A stretch of DNA of 64,000 nt, taken from NCBI RefSeq assembly GCF_965205175.1, contig NZ_OZ242038.1, forward strand, positions 2,418,001 to 2,482,000, in the 5' to 3' direction. This document shows, one piece after another, positions 25,443 through 33,456 of the stretch. Both the position numbers and the translations under genes were made by a program. The notes beneath the pieces are model-generated. The model made no database searches and was not told the origin of the DNA. It worked only from the letters and a program-made list of their open reading frames with translations. Every line of letters begins with the position of its first letter. Within the stretch, counting starts at the first letter, position 1. Origin of the DNA: Poriferisodalis sp965205175. Lineage in GTDB: Bacteria > Actinomycetota > Acidimicrobiia > Acidimicrobiales > Poriferisodalaceae.

Positions 25443-25506
25443 ACTGGAGGCTGAGTCGACTGGAGGCTGAGTCGACTGGAGGCTGAATCGACTGGAGGCT
25501 GAATCG
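25443..25506. repeat. 16-bp tandem repeat, four copies
   Basis: ACTGGAGGCTGAGTCG occurs at 25443 and 25459, and with one change at 25475 and 25491. It lies in the gap between the DUF1844-like gene and HNH copy 2. Confidence 0.9.
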
Positions 25507-25545
25507 CCGAACAGCCTGGCCGACTGGGGCGTGCCGGCATGCCGA

Positions 25546-25589
25546 TATGTCGGTCAGACCCTTGCACTATGTCGGTCAGACCCTTGCAC
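25546..25589. repeat. 22-bp perfect direct repeat
   Basis: A 22-bp sequence starting TATGTCGGTCAGACCCTTGC is repeated back to back at 25546-25567 and 25568-25589, about 65 bp upstream of the first HNH promoter module. It may be a duplicated regulatory site; no function is evident. Confidence 0.85.
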
Positions 25590-25653
25590 TCGTTCTTGCA
25601 GATGACCAGCAGCGACATCGCGGTCCGTGCCCACCACCGAGGCGCGACGGCCG

Positions 25654-25683
25654 GTGTCACACCCCTTGCGTACGGTTTCTTTC
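25654..25683 (+). promoter_or_regulatory. leaderless promoter module 1 of HNH copy 2
   Basis: GTGTCACACCCCTTGCG (25654-25670), TACGGT (25671-25676), 7 bp, GTG 25684. The start is in frame with the endonuclease domain. Confidence 0.6.
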
Positions 25684-25815
25684 GTGACCGGCGACCGCGC
25701 CCGCAGCAGCGACCGCACTGGTGACCAGCAGGGCAACGGCCAGTCCGCGCCCTCAAGCGGTCCGAGCAACGCTGTGCCGCCGTACGAACCGGCCAGCAAC
25801 GTCACGCCGAAGGTC

Positions 25816-25845
25816 GTGTCACACCCCTTGCCTAGGTTCATACCC
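25816..25845 (+). promoter_or_regulatory. leaderless promoter module 2 of HNH copy 2
   Basis: GTGTCACACCCCTTGCC (25816-25832), TAGGTT (25833-25838), 7 bp, ATG 25846 in frame. Confidence 0.65.
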
Positions 25846-25944
25846 ATGACCAACGGTGAGTGCAACGGCCAGTCCGCACCCTCAAGCGGTCCGAGCAACG
25901 CTGCGCCGCCGTACGAACCCGCCAGCAACGTCACGCCGAAGGTC

Positions 25945-25974
25945 GTGTCACACCCCTTGCCTAGGTTCATATCC
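25945..25974 (+). promoter_or_regulatory. leaderless promoter module 3 of HNH copy 2
   Basis: GTGTCACACCCCTTGCC (25945-25961), TAGGTT (25962-25967), 7 bp, ATG 25975 in frame, exactly 129 bp after the previous start. Confidence 0.65.
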
Positions 25975-26073
25975 ATGACCAACGGTGAGTGCAACGGCCA
26001 GTCCGCGCCCTCGAGCGGTCCGAGCAGCGCTGCGCCGCCGTACGAACCGGCCAGCAGCGTCACGCCGAAGGTC

Positions 26074-26103
26074 GTGTCGCACCCCTTGCCTAGGTTCGTG
26101 TCC
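26074..26103 (+). promoter_or_regulatory. leaderless promoter module 4 of HNH copy 2
   Basis: GTGTCGCACCCCTTGCC (26074-26090), TAGGTT (26091-26096), 7 bp, ATG 26104. One base of the palindrome differs from the other copies (GTGTCGCAC). This is the module closest to the conserved domain. Confidence 0.65.
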
Positions 26104-27555
26104 ATGACCAGCGGTGAGTGCAACGGAGCACGTGACGGCGGGTGCGCGGCGGCGGGTGTGGGGTCGGGCACGGCGGGTGTGCTGCCCGATGCGTGGCTGG
26201 GCGTCGAGGTGTCGGGGCTCAGCGACGCGGGGCTGCGGTCGCGGCTGAGGCAGGTCGGGCACGCTCGGTCGCAGCTGGCAGCAGTCGAGGCTGCGGCATT
26301 GAGCGAGATCGCCCGAAGGGACGGCGAAGCTGCCGCCGCGCACACGGCGGCGCATGTGCTGTCGGTGTCGGGCCGTGCGGCGCGCAGCGACGTCAAGAAC
26401 GCAGCAGCGCTCGGCAGCCTGGATGCGACTCGTAAGGGTCTGGTGTCGGGCGCGGTGCCCGCGGGGCATGCGAACATGATCGTCCGCGCCGCGGGCGACG
26501 CGCCGATTGACGAGAAGTTTCTGGCCGAACGCGCGCAAATCGAAGGCCACGACGATTTCCGTCGCACCGTCACCCGTCACGTCTCGGACTGCAGCGGCGA
26601 CGACGGCGCTTCACTGCTGGAGCGGCAGCGCCGTCAGCGCGAAGCGTGCGTGTTCACGAGCACTAAGACCGGCATGACGGTGCTCAACGGCCGGTTCGAC
26701 CCGATCACCGGCGCCCGCATCGCGGCAGCAGTCAACGCCGCAACAGCACGCCTGCTACGCGATGAAGACCCTGATGCGCGTCTCACTCCGGCACAGCGCG
26801 CCGCCGACGCGGTCGCCAAGCTCCTGTGCGAGCCGGACGCGGCTCGTCCTGCGGGCACCTCGCTGATGCTCGTCGCCGACTACGACACCGTCAACCAACA
26901 GATTGCGAACGCACGGCTCGCGAACGGCACCCCGGTGCCGATTTCTGAGATCGCCAAGATCGCCGTCGATGCGGGCGTGCTGCCAGCGATCTTCGACAAG
27001 GCCACCGGCGAGCTGCGCATGGGCAGACGCCGCCGCTCCGCCACCGAGCTGCAGCGCAGCGCGCTCACCGTGCGCGACCAAGGCTGCGTCGGCTGTGGAG
27101 CAGCACCTGAGCTGTGTCGTGCGCATCACATCGTCGAATGGCAGCACGGCGGACACACCGACCTCGACAACCTCGTGTCGGTGTGCCACCGCTGCCACCA
27201 CCACAACATCCACCACAACGGCTTCACCGTCCAACACAACCCCGACACCGGCCGCTACCAACTCCTGCCACCCACCAAACCCCAACCAGCCGCATCGCCG
27301 CCAGCCGAACGACCAGATGCTCGCGGCCCGCAGCAACCCGACACACCGTCACCGGCCAACACGCCGCCAGCCAACAGCTCATCAGCGAAACCAGCCCCAA
27401 TAGTCGCTGCCAGTGCCGCCGGCAATCAGCCACCAGCCAAGCAGCCAAGCAGCCGCCGCACGAGCCGGACGGACGGCCCACAACCGACACCAGTACCACC
27501 GCGGGCACTACAACCCGAGCCCCGCCTGCATGAACTTGGGGCCGACAGGTCCTGA
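26104..27555 (+). CDS. DUF222/HNH endonuclease (13E12-type), copy 2
   Basis: From ATG 26104 the product is 483 residues. DUF222 spans roughly 25-320 (SVSGRAARSDVKNAAALG, GMTVLNGRFDPITGARIAAA). The HNH module spans about 330-380 (CVGCGAAPELC, HHIVEWQHGGHTDLDNLV, CHRCHHHNIHHNG). The last ~100 residues are Pro/Ala/Ser-rich. It is very similar to copy 1 through the core, but the tails differ. In-frame starts at 25975, 25846 and 25684 would add 43, 86 or 140 residues of repeat peptide. No ribosome site is seen at any of them, which fits leaderless initiation. Confidence 0.85.
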   Translation: MTSGECNGARDGGCAAAGVGSGTAGVLPDAWLGVEVSGLSDAGLRSRLRQVGHARSQLAAVEAAALSEIARRDGEAAAAHTAAHVLSVSGRAARSDVKNAAALGSLDATRKGLVSGAVPAGHANMIVRAAGDAPIDEKFLAERAQIEGHDDFRRTVTRHVSDCSGDDGASLLERQRRQREACVFTSTKTGMTVLNGRFDPITGARIAAAVNAATARLLRDEDPDARLTPAQRAADAVAKLLCEPDAARPAGTSLMLVADYDTVNQQIANARLANGTPVPISEIAKIAVDAGVLPAIFDKATGELRMGRRRRSATELQRSALTVRDQGCVGCGAAPELCRAHHIVEWQHGGHTDLDNLVSVCHRCHHHNIHHNGFTVQHNPDTGRYQLLPPTKPQPAASPPAERPDARGPQQPDTPSPANTPPANSSSAKPAPIVAASAAGNQPPAKQPSSRRTSRTDGPQPTPVPPRALQPEPRLHELGADRS

Positions 27556-27754
27556 GCTGCCCCTACCCGGACCCCAGGGTCATCGATCGAAAGGGTCAGC
27601 GGCACGGCGTCCTTGACCCTGCCCCCGCACCGCTCCGGACTGATGCGCGAGCACGGCTCGCAACTCCGATGGCCGAAACCCTGCGGCCGGCCCGCCCGGA
27701 CCGATGCTCGCACACCGCCCGGTCTGATTCTCGCTCCTGACCACCACGAGAACA

Positions 27755-27936
27755 GCCTCCCCCGCCACGCCCCGACCGAACTGCTGGCAGCGCAAGGTCA
27801 TCGCGCCGAACCCGCCACGCCCCGAGTACGCCCGGACCGCGCGCCCAACCACAGTCCAAAGACCGGCAGGCCGCAAGCCTCCCCCGCCACGCCCCCAGTG
27901 CGGCCCGACCGAACTGCCGGCAGCGCAAGGTGTCAT
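27755..27936. repeat. duplicated segment upstream of hisG
   Basis: GCCTCCCCCGCCACGCCCC plus a downstream GACCGAACTGC-GGCAGCGCAAGGT segment occur at 27755-27800 and again at 27877-27936, the second copy containing the hisG start. The gap 27556-27934 has this duplication and shorter copies of CCGCCACGCCCC, and no gene that I can support. Confidence 0.7.
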
Positions 27937-28858
27937 GTACAGAGACTGGTTCGCGAATGAGCTTGAGGTACCGTTGCCGGCCGTGCTCAAGCTCGTGCTG
28001 CCCAAGGGCTCGCTGGAGGAAGCAACCCTCCAGCTCTTCGCAGACGCCGACCTGCCTGTTCGCCGGGGATCCGCAGTGGACTATCGAGCCACGATCGACG
28101 ATCCGCGCATCGATGACGTGCGCATCCTGCGCCCGCAGGAGATTCCCTCCTACGTGGCCGACGGCCTGTTCGACGTGGGCATCTCGGGACGGGACTGGAT
28201 CGAGGAGACCAGCGCCGACGTGTTGCCGTTGGGAGAGCTGCGCTATTCCAAGGCCACGTCGCGGCCGGTGCGCATCGTCGTGGCGGTGCCCGCGCAGAGC
28301 GACTACCAGTCGCTGGGCGATCTGCCCGACGGCGTGCGCGTGTCCAGCGAATACCCCGAGCTCACCCGGCGCTTCTTCGCGGATCGAGGCGTAGTGGCCG
28401 ATGTTCGGCTGAGCTACGGCGCCACTGAGGCCAAGGCCCCCGAGATCGTGGACGCAGTGGTGGACCTCACCGAGACTGGCCGGGCGCTGCATGCCGCGGG
28501 CCTGCGCATCATCGACGAGATACTCGTGAGCTACACCGAGATTTTCGCCAATCGCGCCGCCTACGGTGACCCGGCGAAGCGTCGGGCGATGACGCAAGTC
28601 AAGACCCTGCTCGACGGCGTGCTCGATGCGCGAGGCAAAGTGCTGGTGAAGCTGAATGTGACCCGCACGCATCTCGACGCGGTCGTCGGCGTGCTTCCCT
28701 CGATGAAGGCGCCGACCGTGAACGAGCTGTGGGGAGGCGAGGCCTACGCGGTCGAGACCGTTGCACCCAAGCACGAGATCAACGTGCTCATCCCCGAGCT
28801 GATCGAGCGGGGCGCAACCGACATCGTGGAGATGCCGATCTCCAAGATCATCCCCTAG
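27935..28858 (+). CDS. hisG: ATP phosphoribosyltransferase (HisG, long form)
   Basis: This first enzyme of histidine biosynthesis condenses ATP with PRPP. The product has 307 residues. LKLVLPKGSLEEATLQL is the conserved N-terminus, and the C-terminal regulatory HisG_C domain is present (LVKLNVTRTHLDAVVGVLPS, ATDIVEMPISKIIP), which marks the long, histidine-inhibited form. ATG 27935 has AAGGTG four bases upstream; GTG 27983 (MLKLVLP) is closer to the usual start. It stands alone and converges on ribBA, overlapping it by 11 bp. The PRPP-binding segment is degenerate around residues 170-190. Confidence 0.93.
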   Translation: MYRDWFANELEVPLPAVLKLVLPKGSLEEATLQLFADADLPVRRGSAVDYRATIDDPRIDDVRILRPQEIPSYVADGLFDVGISGRDWIEETSADVLPLGELRYSKATSRPVRIVVAVPAQSDYQSLGDLPDGVRVSSEYPELTRRFFADRGVVADVRLSYGATEAKAPEIVDAVVDLTETGRALHAAGLRIIDEILVSYTEIFANRAAYGDPAKRRAMTQVKTLLDGVLDARGKVLVKLNVTRTHLDAVVGVLPSMKAPTVNELWGGEAYAVETVAPKHEINVLIPELIERGATDIVEMPISKIIP

Positions 28859-30143
28859 CGACAGCGATGTCGTCCACTGTGTCGTCCACCAGGTCGTCCA
28901 TGAGGTGGCCCATGCGCATCTTCTTGGTGCGCAGGTACGCTTGGTTGTGCGGGTTCGCACCCGCCGACGTCGGCACTCGCTCGGTGATCTCGAGTCCGTA
29001 GCCGGACAGTCCGCCGATCTTGTTCGGGTTGTTGGTGATGAGCCGCATCCGCTGAACGCCGAGCTCGGCCAGGATCTGCGCCCCGATGCCGTACTCCCGG
29101 CTGTCCACCGGCAGGCCGAGTTCGAGATTCGCGTCCACCGTGTCGCGACCGCGATCCTGCAACGAGTACGCGGCGATCTTGTGCCCGATGCCGATGCCAC
29201 GGCCTTCGTGCCCGCGCAGGTAGACGAGCACGCCTGCGCCTGCCTCGGCGATGGCCTCCAGCGCAGCGTGCAGCTGTGCGCCGCAGTCGCAGCGCATCGA
29301 GGCCAGAATGTCGCCGGTCAGGCATTCGCTGTGGACGCGCACCAGTACCGGTTCGGCGCCCATGACCGCGCCGAAGGTGAGTGCCAAGTGCTCCGTGTCG
29401 TCGAAGTCGCGGAAGACGTGCCCGGTGAACTCGCCGTAGATGGTGGGAATGCGGGCTTGGGCAACCGGGTCCACCAAGCGTTCGTTGATCCGTCGGTAGC
29501 GAATCAGGTCGGCAATGGAGATCAGCAGCAGGTCGTGCTGCCGGCAGAACTGCACGAGGTGCGGCAGTCGAGCCATAGTGCCGTCGTCGTTGACGACCTC
29601 GCAGAGCACGCCGGCAGGCTGGCAGCCAGCCAGGCGGGCCAGGTCCACGGCGGCCTCGGTATGACCGGCCCGCTTGAGCACGCCGCCGGGACGGTAGCGC
29701 AGCGGCAGCACGTGGCCGGGACGGTTGAAGTCGTTGGCACCCGATGTCGGGTCAGCCAGGAGATTCAGCGTGTGCGCACGGTCCGCCGCGGAGATCCCCG
29801 TCGTCGTCCCCTCCGCCGCGTCCACGGTCACGGTGTACGCGGTGCGCATCGACTCGGTGTTGACCGAGACCATCAGCGGCAAGGCGAGTTCGTCGAGACG
29901 GTCCCCCACCAAGGGAGCGCAGATCACGCCGGAGGTGTAGCGCACGAAGAACGCCATGGTCTCGGGCGTGGCGTGCTCGGCCGCCATGATGAGGTCGCCT
30001 TCGTTCTCGCGGTCCTCGTCATCGACCACGACCACGATCTCGCCGCGGCCGATCGCGGCGATTGCGTCGGGAATGTCAGCGAACGGCGATGCCTCAGGCG
30101 TGTCGTTTGCCGCGGATCGGTCGGTCATGGAGGACTCAGTCAT
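28848..30143 (-). CDS. ribBA: bifunctional DHBP synthase / GTP cyclohydrolase II
   Basis: The product has 431 residues with two domains. RibB (about 20-220) is marked by DDEDRENEGDLIMAAE and turns ribulose 5-phosphate into the four-carbon riboflavin precursor. RibA (about 225-420) is marked by the zinc site CLTGDILASMRCDCGAQL and RGHEGRGIG, and opens GTP. The C-terminus ends in an acidic DDLVDDTVDD stretch. It overlaps ribE by 8 bp and lies last in mog-ribD-ribE-ribBA. Confidence 0.96.
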   Translation of the reverse strand: MTESSMTDRSAANDTPEASPFADIPDAIAAIGRGEIVVVVDDEDRENEGDLIMAAEHATPETMAFFVRYTSGVICAPLVGDRLDELALPLMVSVNTESMRTAYTVTVDAAEGTTTGISAADRAHTLNLLADPTSGANDFNRPGHVLPLRYRPGGVLKRAGHTEAAVDLARLAGCQPAGVLCEVVNDDGTMARLPHLVQFCRQHDLLLISIADLIRYRRINERLVDPVAQARIPTIYGEFTGHVFRDFDDTEHLALTFGAVMGAEPVLVRVHSECLTGDILASMRCDCGAQLHAALEAIAEAGAGVLVYLRGHEGRGIGIGHKIAAYSLQDRGRDTVDANLELGLPVDSREYGIGAQILAELGVQRMRLITNNPNKIGGLSGYGLEITERVPTSAGANPHNQAYLRTKKMRMGHLMDDLVDDTVDDIAVARG

Positions 30144-30741
30144 CGTCGGTTGCAGCCTCAGTGTGCCCCAGCAATCGCTCGACGTAACGGGCCAGCACGT
30201 CGACTTCGAGATTGACCACGTCGTCGGGCTGCACGGCGCCCAACGTGGTCATCGACATGGTGTGCGGGATGAGGGCCACGGAGAACTCGCAGCCTCCAGC
30301 CGCATCGTCGGCGATGTCGAAGCAGGTGAGGCTGACGCCGTCGAGCGTGACAGCGCCCTTCTCCACGATGTAGCGGCGCAAGGCGCCCGCGGGAGGCACG
30401 GCGACACGCAGGTCGGGAGCGGACTGCAGGATCGTCGCAACCCCGTCGACGTGTCCTTGCACGAGGTGACCGCCGAGCCGGTCCGCGTAGCGCAGCGACC
30501 GTTCGAGGTTGACCGGGTCGCCCGGCTGCAGCGAGCCCAGCGCCGTTCGGCGAGCTGTCTCCGCGCTGATGTCGGCCTCCCACCAGCCGTTGCCTACTTC
30601 GACGACGGTCAGGCAGCAGCCGTTCACGGCAATCGAGTCGTCGACCGCCGAGTCGCGCAGGGTGACCTCCGCACTGAACCGATATCGCGTCCCGATCCTG
30701 CAGGCGAAGCTGCCGAGTTCTTCGACGAGTCCGGTGAACAT
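30136..30741 (-). CDS. ribE: riboflavin synthase alpha chain
   Basis: The product has 201 residues. It begins MFTGLVEELG and carries NGCCLTVVE; two lumazine-binding repeats are present (about 1-95 and 96-190), the second with YIVEKGAVTLDGVSLTC. It dismutates two molecules of 6,7-dimethyl-8-ribityllumazine. ribH is not in this window. It is separated from ribD by a 14-bp minisatellite. Confidence 0.95.
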   Translation of the reverse strand: MFTGLVEELGSFACRIGTRYRFSAEVTLRDSAVDDSIAVNGCCLTVVEVGNGWWEADISAETARRTALGSLQPGDPVNLERSLRYADRLGGHLVQGHVDGVATILQSAPDLRVAVPPAGALRRYIVEKGAVTLDGVSLTCFDIADDAAGGCEFSVALIPHTMSMTTLGAVQPDDVVNLEVDVLARYVERLLGHTEAATDDD

Positions 30742-30760
30742 CGGGCGTCCTCTCGGGCCG

Positions 30761-30844
30761 GGCCGGTCTGGTCAGGCCAGTCTGGTCTGGCCGGTCTGGT
30801 CTGGCCGGTCTGGTCTGGCCGGTCTGGTCCGGCCGATCTGGTCA
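30761..30844. repeat. 14-bp tandem repeat, six copies
   Basis: GGCCGGTCTGGTCT and close variants occur six times from 30761 to 30844. The block fills the gap between ribD and ribE and reaches within 20 bp of the ribE start codon, where its ribosome site should lie. Confidence 0.9.
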
Positions 30845-30861
30845 ACTCAAGCCAGGCCACG

Positions 30862-32022
30862 TCAGCTCGCGCTCGCAGCGAGCGGATCGGCGCCGACGGT
30901 AGCGGGGCACGCTCCGCCCGAGTGCTGCGCGGGCTGGGCAGCGAGCCGATGGACCACGAGACGCACGTCGGGACCCACCCGGCGGACATCGGCGATCTGA
31001 CCGCGCCAGAGTGCGTCCATGGTGCCCGCGCCGGCGCCCGCCATCAGCGGCCGCCCGTCATCGCCGCCCATGAGCGCCGGCGCCACGTACACGACGTACT
31101 CGTCCACGAGGCCGGCGCGGTGCAGGTCGCCTGCGACGCGAGCGCCGCCTTCGACCAGCAGTTCCACCACACCGTCGGCTGCGAGCCGGCACAGCACCTC
31201 CGGCAGCGGTCCGCCGAGTTCGACGCAAGGCCGTATCTCGGCGCGCGCAGGTGCCGTGCCGAGCACGTAGCGGCGCGGATCGAGGCGAGCAGCCGCACTC
31301 GGCGTGATCGGCAGACGGCAGGTCGGCTGTTGCCCGTCGCGCAGCGCGACCAGCGGTCGGCGGGGATCGTCGAGGGGCAGATCCCGGACCGTCAAGCGAG
31401 GGTTGTCAGCGCGCACCGTCCGTGCACCCACGAGCACCGCATCGCAGCGTGCGCGCAGCCCATGAGCGTCGGCACGTGCAGCCGTAGCAGTGATCCACTG
31501 CGACGAGCCGTCAGGCGCGCCGGTGCGTCCGTCGAGCGTGGAGGCCAGCTTGAGCACCACCCACGGCCGGCCGGCGCGGCGCTGGTGCAGGTAGGGGCGC
31601 AGCGAGGCTTCGACTTCGGAGGCGCCAACCCCGGCGACGACCTCGATGCCCGCTGCGCGCAGCGCCTCAATCCCCGTACCGGACACGTTGGGGTCCGGGT
31701 CAGCCGTGCCGATGACCACCCGCTCGACTCCTGCTGCGATGATCGTTTCGACGCACGGTGGCGTACGGCCCGTGTGCGAGCACGGCTCCAACGTGGTGAA
31801 CAGGGTTGCCCCGGCTGGGTCTGCACCGCGAGCGCGGGCCGCCTCGAGCGCCACGATCTCGGCGTGACGGCCCGGCGGCGGCTGGGTGGCGCCGTCGAAT
31901 GCTGCGCCGTCGCGGATCGACAGCACAGCGCCGACCCACGGGTTCGGCGCTGTGGTGCCGCGCACCAGTTCGCCCAACTCGACCGCACGCCGCATCAGCG
32001 CGCGGTCGGCATCGGCGGACAT
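30862..32022 (-). CDS. ribD: riboflavin deaminase/reductase RibD
   Basis: The product has 386 residues. The deaminase half has the zinc motifs HAEIVALEAA and PCSHTGRTPPC (about 50-90). The reductase half (about 150-365) has KLASTLDGRTG and VELLVEGGARVAG. It carries out the second and third steps of riboflavin synthesis. ATG 32022 overlaps the stop of the upstream MoaB/Mog gene as TGATG; a longer in-frame start at 32100 lies inside that gene and is unlikely. The last ~25 residues are a non-conserved tail. Confidence 0.95.
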   Translation of the reverse strand: MSADADRALMRRAVELGELVRGTTAPNPWVGAVLSIRDGAAFDGATQPPPGRHAEIVALEAARARGADPAGATLFTTLEPCSHTGRTPPCVETIIAAGVERVVIGTADPDPNVSGTGIEALRAAGIEVVAGVGASEVEASLRPYLHQRRAGRPWVVLKLASTLDGRTGAPDGSSQWITATAARADAHGLRARCDAVLVGARTVRADNPRLTVRDLPLDDPRRPLVALRDGQQPTCRLPITPSAAARLDPRRYVLGTAPARAEIRPCVELGGPLPEVLCRLAADGVVELLVEGGARVAGDLHRAGLVDEYVVYVAPALMGGDDGRPLMAGAGAGTMDALWRGQIADVRRVGPDVRLVVHRLAAQPAQHSGGACPATVGADPLAASAS

Positions 32023-32513
32023 CAGTGCAGTCGTTGGCCGGCCAGCAGCGCCAAGGCGTGCGGCAGCACGTCGGCCACGGCACCGTAGCACTCGACGCAT
32101 CCGGTGGTTGAGCCCGGCGCATTCAGCACGATCGTGTGTCCGATGATGCCCGCCACGCCACGCGACAGGCGGCCGAGCGGATTCGCCAGCCGCATGGCTT
32201 CGGCGAGTCCTGGCGCCTCGCGCTCCAGCACTGCACGTGTGCCCTCGGGCGTGAGGTCACGCTCGGTGAAGCCGGTGCCGCCCGTGGAGACGACGAGTCC
32301 TGCGAAGCCAGTCGACATTGCTCGCAGCGCCTCGGCCACGGAATCGACGCCGTCGGCCACCGCCCTGCGCTCGATCACGTCGTATCCGTCGGCGGCCAAC
32401 GCTGCGGCGAGTGCATCGCCGCTGCGGTCCTCGCGGGTGCCTGCGATCACGCCGTCGGACACGGTCAGCACCTTCGCTGCTCGCCCGGCCGCCGGAGTCT
32501 CAGCCTCGATCAC
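32022..32513 (-). CDS. MoaB/Mog-family molybdenum cofactor protein
   Basis: The product has 163 residues from GTG 32513; a GTG at 32597 would add 28 disordered residues. KVLTVSDGVIAGTREDRSGD and LVVSTGGTGFTERDLTPEGT are the molybdopterin-binding signatures, with ITGRGVAGI-like RGVAGIIGHTIVLNAPGSTT near the end. The family adenylates molybdopterin. It is first in the rib operon, an arrangement seen in other actinobacteria. The stop overlaps ribD. Confidence 0.88.
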   Translation of the reverse strand: MIEAETPAAGRAAKVLTVSDGVIAGTREDRSGDALAAALAADGYDVIERRAVADGVDSVAEALRAMSTGFAGLVVSTGGTGFTERDLTPEGTRAVLEREAPGLAEAMRLANPLGRLSRGVAGIIGHTIVLNAPGSTTGCVECYGAVADVLPHALALLAGQRLH

Positions 32514-32677
32514 CGGGCGACAAGCGTTGTCATCGGGTGCGTGGGTGCATGGTGGGTGTGATGGGGCGCCGCTTGCGGTTCGTCCACTGTCGCACACTGT
32601 CGCAGATTACCGCTGGCCTCGATGCCCGGGCGCAACGTGGGCAGGGGCCTCCGTGCTCAACCTCCTCGCTCAAACAG

Positions 32678-32720
32678 TTGCGACGCCATTGCTGGACGCT
32701 GGGGGTGGGTGGCGTCGCAA
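32678..32720. other. perfect 11-bp inverted repeat
   Basis: TTGCGACGCCA (32678-32688) pairs with TGGCGTCGCAA (32710-32720) over a 21-nt loop; outer bases CAG and CTG extend the pairing with a small bulge. It lies in the 446-bp divergent gap 32514-32959, where I see no gene. It could be an operator or RNA hairpin. Confidence 0.5.
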
Positions 32721-32959
32721 AACTGCGCGCGGACACCCCTGCACACGCTCCGCCCTCGCAGCCCGTCGGTCGCAGGCGTCTTCGCGCAAGGCACGCAGAC
32801 ACGTGGCGGACAGCACCTCCACCGCAGCGATCCGCTTGACGAACTCAGCAATCAGCATACTCTTGGCATGTCTCGTGCCTGCTGAGCACTCGTGCCTGTT
32901 GAGGAGCTTGGGCAACCGTGACCGAGGCAGCCGCCTGAACCGACATCACGAGGTCGACC

Positions 32960-33388
32960 ATGACAGCAATCAGCGAAGTGAGCCGGGTCGTCGTGTTCGA
33001 CTTGGACACGGTCCGTGTCGTGCTGCACGTGCTGGCGATCACGGTGTGGATCGGCGGCCAGATCGTGGTGGGCGCGGTCGTGCCGGTCGTCGGCCGCGCC
33101 TACCCCGGATCCGGCAAGGTCGCAGCGAGAGCCTTCTCGCGGGTGGCGTGGCCGGCATTCGGCATCGCGGTCGCGACGGGGCTGTGGTCGATGCTTGCCA
33201 TTCCCAGCGAGCAGACGAGCAGGGGCTGGTCCATGCTGCTCGGCATCAAGATGCTGCTCGTGCTGATCTCCGGCATCGGAGCACTGGTGCATCAAAACGC
33301 CGGCGACCACCCGGCCAAGCGAGGAATCGCGGCCGGCGTCTCGCTGCTGTGCGGCCTCACCGCGCTGCTCTTCGGCGTGATGCTCTAG
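32960..33388 (+). CDS. CopD/DUF2269-like integral membrane protein
   Basis: The product has 142 residues with four predicted membrane spans (about 18-40, 57-80, 91-110 and 120-141). LHVLAITVWIGGQIV resembles the His-...-Trp-x-Gly-Gly first helix of CopD-like proteins, and later helices have HQNAGDHPAKRG between them. CopD relatives bind haem or copper; no copper genes are adjacent, so the role is open. A GAGGTCG lies 8 bp before ATG 32960. Confidence 0.65.
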   Translation: MTAISEVSRVVVFDLDTVRVVLHVLAITVWIGGQIVVGAVVPVVGRAYPGSGKVAARAFSRVAWPAFGIAVATGLWSMLAIPSEQTSRGWSMLLGIKMLLVLISGIGALVHQNAGDHPAKRGIAAGVSLLCGLTALLFGVML

Positions 33389-33456
33389 CTCCGTCAGCAA
33401 ATTCTCCGCTCACGCGCTTGACTGGCGCGACCTTGCTTGACGGGAGGGGCGTACTG

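Larger units (their letters stand above)
25735..26121 (+). repeat. 129-bp tandem repeat carrying promoters and in-frame starts
   Basis: Three 129-bp (43-codon) units run 25735-25863, 25864-25992 and 25993-26121, nearly identical. Each encodes APSSGPSNA, VPPYEPASNVTPK-type words and VVSHPLPRF, and each contains one promoter module and one ATG. Because 129 is a multiple of three, every start reads into the same endonuclease. Confidence 0.95.

Noticed and set aside
25443..26121. Tandem repeats as a possible CRISPR array
   Set aside because: The units are contiguous with no unique spacers, and no cas genes are nearby.
32514..32959. FMN riboswitch or tRNA in the gap before the rib operon
   Set aside because: No conserved FMN-box or T-loop sequences were seen; only an 11-bp inverted repeat is present.
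32104..33456. Plus-strand frame extending the crotonase gene 1.35 kb upstream
   Set aside because: It runs antisense to the MoaB/Mog gene and through another gene; a strong ribosome site and the family start are at 33457.
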